Source: a virus
Strand: one strand, 5' to 3'
IMG/VR virus record: IMGVR_UViG_3300020457_000106
Coordinates: 1-23,099 of that record
DNA length: 23,099 nt
The first letter of the stretch is position 1; every line of letters starts with the position of its first letter. A program made the position numbers and the translations under genes. A model generated the notes under the pieces. The model was not told the DNA's origin. It made no database searches and saw only the letters and a program-made list of their open reading frames with translations. This document shows positions 16,001 to 22,514 of the stretch, piece by piece.

Positions 16001-16700
16001 TGCCACAAAAGTGCAGATGTATTCAAATTCTTTATTAACAATGGACAACGAACAGGGAGGTATTACAGTTTCTGATTCATTAGGAGCAACTTTCGATGAT
16101 GATGCAAAACGTATATTTGACTTTGCTGGTGACACAACAGACACTCCATCCTATAATGGATCAACAAATTTCTATACAAACAATTTGTTTACAGGTGCTA
16201 AAACAGTTGAAGGAACAAGAGAAGCCATTGCAAGATTTGGAACTATAAAACATTTCACAACAGATTTAAGCAGTGGTTATCTACCAGTAGGTCCTGATCT
16301 AAACACAGGCAGATCGGGTGCTCAGTATTACACTTTTGCATTTAGAAGATCAACTGTATCTCAATTTTCAATAACGCTTTCTGGTAAGGTATCAGGTGCC
16401 TTTATTGCTTTACCAGGTTCAGGAACAGACACATCATCAGGAGCAAACGGTTGGTTAGATCTATCAACTCAATATAACGGTGCGGGTCAACCAGGTTCAG
16501 GAACTGGAGGAAATGGTTCAGATGGTGTTGCTAAAACAGGTGGAGATAGAATAATTGATAACACAACATATTCTTCTCAAAAATTTGATGTAACTTTAGG
16601 TACAGAGAGTATGTCTAATTCTACAGGAAACGTTTGTCTTGTTAGATTTAAAATAGAATCAGGAGATAGTATCACAGCACTATCAATAGGAACAGTATAA
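13035..16700 (+). CDS. Giant virion adhesin with four PKD-like repeats
   Basis: This is a 1221-aa protein. The start is set at ATG 13035, giving MAIQRIPGELLQSNLTRSG, because two other proteins here begin with the same MAIxRIxG block; a TTG at 13026 in frame is less likely. The N-terminal anchor (residues 1-60, ending RIGIGTDSPG) is followed by the GDLTVTGSTTTVDSKNLSVE module (66-94). Next come four PKD/Ig-like repeats, each with a Y-x-(I/W/Y)-(D/N)-(W/F)-(G/K) strand, at about residues 256, 362, 488 and 609; the first two keep a clear HTY strand. The remaining ~500 residues are unique, beta-rich and likely receptor-facing. PKD folds are common in surface proteins that contact glycans. It is likely a long side or tail fiber. 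The stop overlaps the next start (ATAATG). Confidence 0.8.
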   Translation: MAIQRIPGELLQSNLTRSGVDLAFETNLLYLDVSNGRIGIGTDSPGAFKLDVNGTARFQNNVTVNGDLTVTGSTTTVDSKNLSVEDNILTLNSGSSTATSAGIMINRGSAGNPAVLYWDESNDKFKLVTTTSDGSTTSTITDSAFAKLAGADPTAADDFVTKRYFEANAAGGSVVGTNVTVGTPADSSFGDGALVSLGSASSVTDALDDLNETMENIRNNTYVKSVDFTADVTAGSAGLTVTLTITTVGGGASRYNIDWGTGETPTNATTDTTPSHTYSSNVNSPFTVTVRAFNHSATSGSAGSFAEKTRANFITIFTAQPVPNFFIYAAPSGGSPITKADNGATVYLENTTTNTSMASVTYDIDWGDSSENSIASDGAAGGVGGGRLAHTYTNSAGDDGSTIGTGTGDTRYSPKLTLRTHTTADPSVIPANAQKNFDVYSTHTALYSVADSTVRGINEEATSGFPVTFTNNTATNPGPQSTFTGNVYSWNFGEGAGNQNVNVGSNASGDTNRTISNTFNLSSGQQNAGTTVTYTTSLSLANGHSTSPFAADMKIIVEPDVRANISGSAPIVSTKSGDNARDLYDVTDLDGANRALVNFTNTSQHADDYTYDFKDDSSDTLSIVEDGSTAGVVGANLQKNFAGTSAGNFTTRFRAHGTPDTIEQDDEETIIFTMNSTPSAPANLSTKSLTLSDSAQGINPHLCANFDDATGSAPTLAAGTSLESSTARRYTSGTIDTNTASNFLTNSCNGTGSNVNQTVTANINGSASGARTFTTSEGGANNSTFTKLVITNHRDADEIGAFPQRLFLVATAKITQALTDYSTGLNAQRIESSVGGNTGYVHVVRDLLTGSPTASIGSVTQNAAGNLRYISGVPYYNDGSPSLTVTGSTVANFTGQAYQDASDPVEIDPGTNHESTSGNIISNLGFTYANIDGASTMLSSGIPVKNTGVGSAYTLGALTVPLVNTQRRSIQSIKMRAKNCNGTSGYSENATKVQMYSNSLLTMDNEQGGITVSDSLGATFDDDAKRIFDFAGDTTDTPSYNGSTNFYTNNLFTGAKTVEGTREAIARFGTIKHFTTDLSSGYLPVGPDLNTGRSGAQYYTFAFRRSTVSQFSITLSGKVSGAFIALPGSGTDTSSGANGWLDLSTQYNGAGQPGSGTGGNGSDGVAKTGGDRIIDNTTYSSQKFDVTLGTESMSNSTGNVCLVRFKIESGDSITALSIGTV

Positions 16701-17734
16701 TGGCTATAACAGACGCAAAGAAAATTGATTATCTCTGGAAAAAAGTTGGTTACGGTGCAACCAAAACAGATACTAACGCGGCCAAGGCGGCACCCAACGA
16801 AGCCATTGCATCTCCATTATTATTAAGAGGTGATAAAACTTGGAACCAAGCAAGTTCAATTCCTGCAACACAACCAGGAGCAAGTTCGGGTGTAGTTACA
16901 GTTTATCCTGCTTCGGCACCAACTGAAACTACTGCTGATGCAACAGCAACAGCAAACAGAACCTGGAAGACAGGATTAACAGATTACATACCACCAGAGT
17001 TTGGTGCAACATACGGAGTAAAAGTTTATATTCACACATCGGGTGATGCCGGCAATGCCGCTTCGTCAGGTACAAGAGTGTTTCCTGGAGGTTCTGGAAA
17101 CAACGATGAATTTTTCTTTGATTACCAATCTGGTGTCTTACATTTCATAGGAACTAACTTACCTAATGGCGTAAACTTTTCGGGTAAGTCTGTTTATATT
17201 TGTGGTGCAAGATATACAGGACAAATAGGATTACAAAATCTTTCGACTGGTGGATCTATAGGTGACTTAACAATCACTGGGTCAACAATTTCTGCCCCAT
17301 CAAATGCAGATATAACTTTTGACAATGCTGGTACAGGTGGATATGTATTTGAAGGTACATCTTCAATAACAATTCCAAAAGGTACAACTGCACAAAGACC
17401 ATCAGCGGCAGAAGGTGTGATGAGATTCAACACTACAACAGGTAAATTTGAAGTTTCGGAAGATGGATCAACATTTACTGAACTAAGAACTGAACATACT
17501 TCTCAGGAAGTTTCAAAAGATGTTTTTACAGGTGATGGTTCATCTACTGTGTTTACATCACCACACGTTGCTACACAACCTGAAAACTTAATTGTGTACA
17601 TCGATGGAGTCATGCAGGAACCTTCTGAGAGTTATACCACGGACGGATCAACATCGTCAATTACAATAAGTGAACCTCCACACATGGGAGCAAGAATTGT
17701 GATCATGTCTGGCTTCTCTGAAGCACAAACTTAA
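16700..17734 (+). CDS. Virion structural/fiber protein with shared C-terminal end modules
   Basis: This 344-aa protein begins MAITDAKKIDYLWKKVGYGA and continues with SPLLLRGDKTW. This opening is typical of a conserved structural protein family of marine T4-like phages. A middle domain contains YIPPEFGATYGVKVYIHTSG and FFFDYQSGVLHFIGTNLP. The C-terminal part has GTTAQRPSAAEGVMRFNTTT and then DGSSTVFTSPH, NLIVYIDGVMQEPSESY and GARIVIMSGF, the same end modules as in the 139-aa and 843-aa proteins. The start overlaps the stop of the giant adhesin gene, implying coupled translation and possible assembly with it. Its stop overlaps the stop of the convergent minus-strand gene by 4 bp (TTAA). Confidence 0.8.
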   Translation: MAITDAKKIDYLWKKVGYGATKTDTNAAKAAPNEAIASPLLLRGDKTWNQASSIPATQPGASSGVVTVYPASAPTETTADATATANRTWKTGLTDYIPPEFGATYGVKVYIHTSGDAGNAASSGTRVFPGGSGNNDEFFFDYQSGVLHFIGTNLPNGVNFSGKSVYICGARYTGQIGLQNLSTGGSIGDLTITGSTISAPSNADITFDNAGTGGYVFEGTSSITIPKGTTAQRPSAAEGVMRFNTTTGKFEVSEDGSTFTELRTEHTSQEVSKDVFTGDGSSTVFTSPHVATQPENLIVYIDGVMQEPSESYTTDGSTSSITISEPPHMGARIVIMSGFSEAQT

Positions 17735-18105
17735 ACTACTGAAAATCCTGTAGGTTGATAAACTAAATCAAAACTTTTAAATTCTCCATTTAAAGAATTA
17801 ATTGTTCCAATTTTTGGATGTATTTCCCATTCGAACTCTGGTTGTCTTATAATAAATTCATAGAGATCCTGTCCCGAAGAAAATTGTATTTTTACTCCAG
17901 CAACACTATGTTTATAATCAACTTTGTAAGGTTTTTTTAAAATTAATTTTGTTACATTTTCAACTTTTTGCATAAAATGATTCATTTCTTGCATGATGTC
18001 TGGTCTCTCTTGTAATGTTTCTACGGATCTGTTACGAGCAAGTTGTGGCCACTGCAACGTAACTGTATATTTGTAAAAAATTTCTTTATTTTTTTTGTTT
18101 TGCAT
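17731..18105 (-). CDS. Unknown protein, second gene of minus-strand pair
   Basis: I place the start at the ATG at 18105 (MQNKKNKEIFYKYTVTLQWP), giving 124 aa. A more upstream ATG at 18135 would overlap the preceding gene by 50 bp, and an AGGA lies about 11 nt before the chosen start. The overlap with the upstream gene is then 20 bp, suggesting coupling. The protein is basic in its first half (NRSVETLQERPDI, KLILKKPYKVDYKH), with strands VAGVKIQF and FKSFDLVYQP near the end. I do not recognise a family. There is no membrane segment or signal. It converges on the 344-aa structural gene with a 4-bp stop overlap and no terminator. Confidence 0.65.
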   Translation of the reverse strand: MQNKKNKEIFYKYTVTLQWPQLARNRSVETLQERPDIMQEMNHFMQKVENVTKLILKKPYKVDYKHSVAGVKIQFSSGQDLYEFIIRQPEFEWEIHPKIGTINSLNGEFKSFDLVYQPTGFSVV

Positions 18106-18631
18106 ATGCAGTATATTCCTTATAATCCAACACATTTAAATTTTTTATTGAATCAAACAATTTTATCTTGTTGACATTTGGCTTTCTAACATAATAGAAT
18201 TTTATGATTGGATTGTTTTCAGCAACTTTCATGAATAAATCTCTTTCTTTCAAATTTTGTATATCGTATCCAAAACAATACACAGCAGAATACTCACACC
18301 AACAAGCAAGTAATAAAGAAAGCAGTTGAGAAGAACAATTATCTACGTCTATATCTATAGTTGCATTGTCAGAAAAACTAGGCACATATTCAATATTATC
18401 AAAAAACATATACTTCTTGTACAATGCTAGGGAGGTAACTATTGGTATGTTCCTCAAATTAGGGGAATTTAACATATTTTGCAGTTCTAACTCATTATTT
18501 GTTACTGCGTATCTGGAACCAGGTGATTTATTGGTCAAACCAGACACTATTAACTCTCCGTGTTTAAGACAGTTTCTAGTGTCATAGTCCACCGTTAAAT
18601 TTCCAGTTATAGATATATGCGTATATTTCAT
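18086..18631 (-). CDS. Unknown protein, possibly divergent sugar-transferase fold
   Basis: This is a 181-aa protein. Residues 99-124 (CSSQLLSLLLACWCEYSAVYCFGYDI) have the same layout as SSGPTALKYAADHKPKTIYI plus LGFDY in the GT42/DUF115-like gene at 2886: a paired Ser, a helix, a hydrophobic strand and G-(Y/F)-D. The N-terminus has a strand-loop HISITGNLTVD where that family has a glycine loop, but the GNGxS signature is absent. It may be a divergent or inactive member, and this is weakly supported. It leads a two-gene minus-strand island and has a late motif (CTTAAATA) ending 10 nt before the ATG with no good SD. An unrelated hypothetical protein is equally possible. Confidence 0.6.
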   Translation of the reverse strand: MKYTHISITGNLTVDYDTRNCLKHGELIVSGLTNKSPGSRYAVTNNELELQNMLNSPNLRNIPIVTSLALYKKYMFFDNIEYVPSFSDNATIDIDVDNCSSQLLSLLLACWCEYSAVYCFGYDIQNLKERDLFMKVAENNPIIKFYYVRKPNVNKIKLFDSIKNLNVLDYKEYTAYAKQKK

Positions 18632-18641
18632 GCCTTAATGG

Positions 18642-18649
18642 TATTTAAG
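18642..18649 (-). promoter_or_regulatory. Late-promoter-like motif (CTTAAATA), minus strand
   Basis: The motif is followed by C. Ten nt lie between the last A and the ATG at 18631, so the predicted leader is about 5 nt. The only purine run (AAGG) is too close to the ATG to be a good SD. Confidence 0.6.
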
Positions 18650-18670
18650 CATACAAATTTGGGTGGTTAC

Positions 18671-18678
18671 AATAAATA
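18671..18678 (+). promoter_or_regulatory. Late-promoter-like motif (AATAAATA) before 843-aa fiber gene
   Basis: The motif is followed by T. The predicted start near 18684 gives a 44-nt leader that includes the 14-nt perfect palindrome at 18699-18712 and the SD AAGGAG. It is divergent from the minus-strand motif at 18642-18649. Confidence 0.6.
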
Positions 18679-18698
18679 TGTTACATATTATATAATAT

Positions 18699-18712
18699 AA
18701 CTTTCGAAAGTT
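18699..18712 (+). repeat. Leader palindrome AACTTTCGAAAGTT
   Basis: A 14-nt perfect palindrome that ends 1 nt before the SD AAGGAG (18714-18719) of the 843-aa fiber gene. In RNA it could fold as a short hairpin next to the ribosome site. As DNA it could be an operator. Confidence 0.6.
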
Positions 18713-18727
18713 TAAGGAGAAAATAAC

Positions 18728-21259
18728 ATGGCAATAGGACGTATATCAGGACAGATGTTAAAAGCCAATCTCGAGAGATCGGGAACGGATTTAGCGTTTG
18801 AAACAAATCTATTAGCCTTAGACGTGACAAACTCTAGAGTGGGTGTTGGGACAGCGAGTCCAGCCACTACATTCCACGTTTCGGCTACAGATGCAATAAG
18901 ACTTCCATCAGGAACGACTGCACAAAGACCTGGTTCACCATCAAACGGTGATATCAGATACAACTCCACTACTTCTCAAATCGAAGGATTCAGCAATGGT
19001 CAATTTAGATCAATGGTTGGATCTGGTATCAGCAACGTTGTTGAAGATACTACGCCTCAACTAGGTGGAGATTTAGATATTAATGGAAATGCAATAGTTT
19101 CAACATCAGATGGAAACATAGCAATTACACCAAATGGAACTGGCGAAGTTGACATATCAAAAGTTGACATTGACAGCGGTGCTATCGACGGAACAGCAAT
19201 TGGAGCCAACAGTGCTTCAACTGGTGCTTTTACAACATTATCAGCAACAGGTAACGTTGTTCTTGGAGATGCAACAGGTGATTCAGTAACAATTACAGGT
19301 AACTCAATTGTATTATCAAATACACCAACAGTTACAGGTACCTTTGCAGACTTAGGTACTGTAACAACAGTTGACATCAATGGTGGTTCAGTTGACGGTG
19401 CAGTAATTGGTGCTAACTCAGCCGCGGCAGGTACATTTACAAACTTAACAGCAAGTGGTACAACTATTTCAATCACAGATTCAAATGGATCTGGAACGAT
19501 TGATGGTGTTAACATTGGTTCATCAACAGCAGGATCTGGAGCATTCACAACATTAGAAACTTCAGGTGCATTGACAGTTGGTGGTAACTTAACAGTTAAC
19601 GGTACAACTACAACAATCGATTCAGCAACATTAACAGTTGAAGATCCGATGATTCAATTAGCGAAGAATAACTCAGGTGGAGCGGCGAATGCCTTTGACC
19701 AAGGTTTATTCTTTAACAGAGGATCATTATCAAATGTTGTCTTCCTATGGGACGAATCCGCAGACGAATTTGTTGCGGCAGTTTCGGCTTCAGAGGATGG
19801 AACAACAGCAGGTAACGTAACACTAGACAGTTATGCAGGACTACACGTTGGTGTACATAAAGCATCAGAAGTACAAACTGGTACTATTAAAGCGGCTGAC
19901 GGTACAGCAAGTTCAACAATAGCAAACTCAACAGGTGTACACACAATCGCTAGTTCAGTATTAACAACTACTGACATTAACGGTGGTACAATTGATGGAG
20001 CAACTATTGGTGGATCATCTGCAGGAGCAGGTACGTTTACAACTTTAGCATCAACAGGTAATACTACAATTGGTGATGCAAGTGGTGATACAACTACTTT
20101 CAACTCTGCAAGTTGGACACTAGCAAACGCAACTACAATATCAGGTACGTTTGCAGATCTTGGAACTGTAACAACAGCGGACATTAACGGTGGTACAATA
20201 GACGGTACAGCAATTGGTGGTTCATCAGCAAGTACTGGTGCATTCACAACAGTTGATGCATCTCAAGGTATTGACATTCCGGCTGACTCTCAATCATTGA
20301 GAATTGGTGCAGGTAATGACTTTACAGTACAGCACGATGGATCAAACACAGCGATTGCAAACGCAACTGGTAACTTAACAATTACTACTGCGGCAAGTTC
20401 AAGTGTTGTTATTAACGAAGACTCAGCAGATGTAGACTTCAGAGTAGAATCAAACGGTAATACTCATGGTTTATTTGTAGACGCTGGTAACGACAGAGTG
20501 GGTGTAATGACATCTTCTCCAGGTTATGCTTTAGACGTATCAGGATCAACTGATGCACTTAAATTACCTACAGGTAATACAGCACAAAGACCAACTGCAA
20601 CAGCGGGTATCATCAGATACAACTCTCAAACTTCTAAGTATGAGGCTTGTAACGATGGATCTACTTACGTTGAATTAGCGATAGCAGGTGATGTACCTTC
20701 TATTTCTAAAGTGAGTGCAACTGGAGATGGATCATCTACAGTATTTGGTTCATTCTTTGGATCAGCACCAGAAACAGTAAACAACGTTTTAGTGTTTATT
20801 GACAACGTTATGCAGGAACCGACTGAGAACTACACAGTATCAGGAACTACAATTACATTTACTTCTGCTCCACACAGTGGTGCAAGAATATTTGCTTTGA
20901 CTGGTTTTGATAATACTGCGTTAGCATCAAGCGGTGTTGCAAGAACACAAACTTCATCAGTATCATTTGAATCAACTGCTACTACGATCATGAGTTTCAA
21001 CCAAGCATCGTACAGATCAGCAGAATTATTGATTACAATAACTGACGCGGCAAACACTGAGTACTCAGTACAAAAAGCAGTTGTTATCCATAACGGATCA
21101 ACAGCATTTGGATCAGTGTATGCTGTAACAAATACTGGATCTACTGATTTAGCAACTATCACATTCAACCATGATGGTTCTAACACAATAGAAGTTAAAG
21201 CGACTAGTACAGGTGGCGCACAAACGGCACTAGTACAGTACTCTTTACAAGCAGTATAA
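18728..21259 (+). CDS. Large tail fiber protein with internal repeats
   Basis: This 843-aa protein begins with the shared anchor MAIGRISGQMLKANLERSG, then RVGVGTASP. It has GTTAQRP...RYNSTT (about residues 60-85), and five copies of a unit near (T)DINGGxIDGxxIGxxSAxxGxFTTL beginning near bases 19163, 19370, 19498, 19970 and 20175. The NLTVNGTTTTIDSATLTVED module (about 285-316) is followed by FFNRGSLSNVVFLWDESADE. Next are a second GNTAQRP...RYNSQT, and the DGSSTVFGSF / VLVFIDNVMQEP / GARIFALTGF end module. A final beta-sandwich closes the protein. These are trimeric-fiber style repeats. SD AAGGAG is present, a terminator follows, and its own late motif precedes it, so it is a monocistronic late gene for a host-binding fiber. 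Confidence 0.85.
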   Translation: MAIGRISGQMLKANLERSGTDLAFETNLLALDVTNSRVGVGTASPATTFHVSATDAIRLPSGTTAQRPGSPSNGDIRYNSTTSQIEGFSNGQFRSMVGSGISNVVEDTTPQLGGDLDINGNAIVSTSDGNIAITPNGTGEVDISKVDIDSGAIDGTAIGANSASTGAFTTLSATGNVVLGDATGDSVTITGNSIVLSNTPTVTGTFADLGTVTTVDINGGSVDGAVIGANSAAAGTFTNLTASGTTISITDSNGSGTIDGVNIGSSTAGSGAFTTLETSGALTVGGNLTVNGTTTTIDSATLTVEDPMIQLAKNNSGGAANAFDQGLFFNRGSLSNVVFLWDESADEFVAAVSASEDGTTAGNVTLDSYAGLHVGVHKASEVQTGTIKAADGTASSTIANSTGVHTIASSVLTTTDINGGTIDGATIGGSSAGAGTFTTLASTGNTTIGDASGDTTTFNSASWTLANATTISGTFADLGTVTTADINGGTIDGTAIGGSSASTGAFTTVDASQGIDIPADSQSLRIGAGNDFTVQHDGSNTAIANATGNLTITTAASSSVVINEDSADVDFRVESNGNTHGLFVDAGNDRVGVMTSSPGYALDVSGSTDALKLPTGNTAQRPTATAGIIRYNSQTSKYEACNDGSTYVELAIAGDVPSISKVSATGDGSSTVFGSFFGSAPETVNNVLVFIDNVMQEPTENYTVSGTTITFTSAPHSGARIFALTGFDNTALASSGVARTQTSSVSFESTATTIMSFNQASYRSAELLITITDAANTEYSVQKAVVIHNGSTAFGSVYAVTNTGSTDLATITFNHDGSNTIEVKATSTGGAQTALVQYSLQAV

Positions 21260-21276
21260 TAACTAAACAAGATTAG

Positions 21277-21306
21277 AAAAGGGCGGCTTTATGTCGCCCT
21301 TTTTTT
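21277..21306 (+). terminator. Rho-independent terminator after 843-aa fiber gene
   Basis: The stem AAAAGGGCG (21277-21285) pairs with CGCCCTTTT (from 21295), with a 9-nt loop and a long T tract. It has the same GGGCG core as the other terminators. Confidence 0.92.
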
Positions 21307-21346
21307 GTGACTTTTTAATAGTACAATACAAAATCACTTAAAAATT

Positions 21347-21354
21347 GGTAAATA
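21347..21354 (+). promoter_or_regulatory. Late-promoter-like motif (GGTAAATA)
   Basis: The motif is followed by T, between a terminator and the 337-aa fiber gene. The predicted start near 21360 gives an 80-nt structured leader. The two bases before the core (GG) are atypical. Confidence 0.5.
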
Positions 21355-21356
21355 TT

Positions 21357-21434
21357 ACTGTTAAACATTTCGTTTGACAGTTTAACAACAATGATGTTGT
21401 TAAATTTAAATTAATCAATCATGTGGGAGACATG
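21357..21434 (+). repeat. Three successive leader hairpins, the last with the SD in its loop
   Basis: Hairpin A is ACTGTTAAAC (21357-21366) with GTTTGACAGT (21372-21381), 10 bp with one G-U pair. Hairpin B is TTTAACAACA (21381-21390) with TGTTGTTAAA (21395-21404), 10 perfect bp with loop ATGA. Hairpin C is CATGT (21420-21424) with ACATG (21430-21434), with GGGAG, the likely SD, as its loop. The ATG is at 21440. Confidence 0.75.
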
Positions 21435-21439
21435 GAACC

Positions 21440-22453
21440 ATGACAGCAAGAAACTTTAGAGTACATAACGGTCTTGATTGCGGTGACGTATCTATAAATG
21501 CATCTTCAGGTGCATTAACAGGTGTCTCTGCTTTGACGCTAGATAACACATCGGCGCCAGATGCAGACGCAAAATTGGCCAACAAAAAGTATGTTGATGA
21601 TCAGTTAACTGCTAAAACTAGCCTAGTATCTGGATCAAACAACGTAACAGTTTCAGGTTCATCAGTATCATTAGATATCGGTGGAACTGATCAACTTATC
21701 GCGACTGCAGGACTAGTAAGAATTACTGGTAACTTAACAGTTGACGGTACAAGAACTGAACTTAACACTGCAACACTATCAGTTGAAGACAACATGATAG
21801 AAGTTAACAGAAACGTATCAGCGGCTTCTGGTATGCCAAACTTCTCTGGTTTAAAAGCCAACAGAGGTGCAACATCATCAGCAACTGAAGAAGATCTTTT
21901 CTGGGTTTGGGATGAAACATTCGCAGATGACGGAACAACTGTACACGGTAACGCAGGTGGTGCCTGGACAGCATACAGATCTGATGACGACTTATCTAAC
22001 AAAGATTTAGTTGACATTAGAGCAAATGTTGTACACGCAAGAGCAACGTCGGCGGCATACGCGGACGTGGCGGAGCGTTTCGAAGCAGACGCTCCTATGT
22101 CAGAAGGTGCAGTAGTAACACTAGGTGGATCAGCAGAAATTACTGAGTCAGTTGGTGAATTAAACAACGAAGTATTTGGTGTTGTTTCTACTCAACCAGC
22201 ATTCATGATGAATGCAGAAGCAGGTAACAGCGAATCTCATCCTTTTATAGCAATGACAGGTAGAACTCCAGTGAGAGTTACAGGTGCAGTTGCAAAAGGA
22301 CAAAGATTAGTAAGTTCATCTGTAAAAGGTACTGCAAGAGCAGTAACAGAAGGTGAAACTATCACTCCATTCCACGTAATCGGTAGAGCACTTGAGGCTA
22401 AAACTGATGCAGGAATTGGTTTAGTTAACGCAGTAGTTAGAACAAACAACTAA
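21440..22453 (+). CDS. Tail fiber protein with conserved C-terminal head domain
   Basis: This 337-aa protein begins MTARNFRVHNGLDCGDVSIN, then KLANKKYVDDQL, a short fiber pattern. It carries the shared GNLTVDGTRTELNTATLSVE module at residues about 97-125 and then LFWVWDETFADDG. The last ~130 residues start at YADVAERFEADAPMSEGAVV and include GVVSTQPAFMMN and GRTPVRVTGAVAKGQRL. This C-terminal domain type occurs on phage fibers, sometimes near intramolecular-chaperone or peptidase_G2-like regions. I do not see proof of self-cleavage. The start ATG at 21440 follows GGGAG. A second ATG at 21432 is out of frame. Codons at the domain border (22045-22080) are unusually GC-rich. A terminator follows. 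Confidence 0.85.
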   Translation: MTARNFRVHNGLDCGDVSINASSGALTGVSALTLDNTSAPDADAKLANKKYVDDQLTAKTSLVSGSNNVTVSGSSVSLDIGGTDQLIATAGLVRITGNLTVDGTRTELNTATLSVEDNMIEVNRNVSAASGMPNFSGLKANRGATSSATEEDLFWVWDETFADDGTTVHGNAGGAWTAYRSDDDLSNKDLVDIRANVVHARATSAAYADVAERFEADAPMSEGAVVTLGGSAEITESVGELNNEVFGVVSTQPAFMMNAEAGNSESHPFIAMTGRTPVRVTGAVAKGQRLVSSSVKGTARAVTEGETITPFHVIGRALEAKTDAGIGLVNAVVRTNN

Positions 22454-22477
22454 TTTAAAGCATTAAACTAATATTTT

Positions 22478-22509
22478 AAAGGGCGGGTTTTTACTCGCCC
22501 TTTTTTTTT
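22478..22509 (+). terminator. Rho-independent terminator after 337-aa fiber gene
   Basis: The stem AAAGGGCG (22478-22485) pairs with CGCCCTTT (22496-22503) across a 10-nt loop and is followed by a run of T. It has the same GGGCG core as the other terminators. Confidence 0.92.
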
Positions 22510-22514
22510 AGGCG

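Noticed and set aside
18106-18135. Longer N-terminus for the second minus-strand gene
   Set aside because: It would overlap the preceding gene by 50 bp, and the ATG at 18105 has a closer SD-like AGGA.
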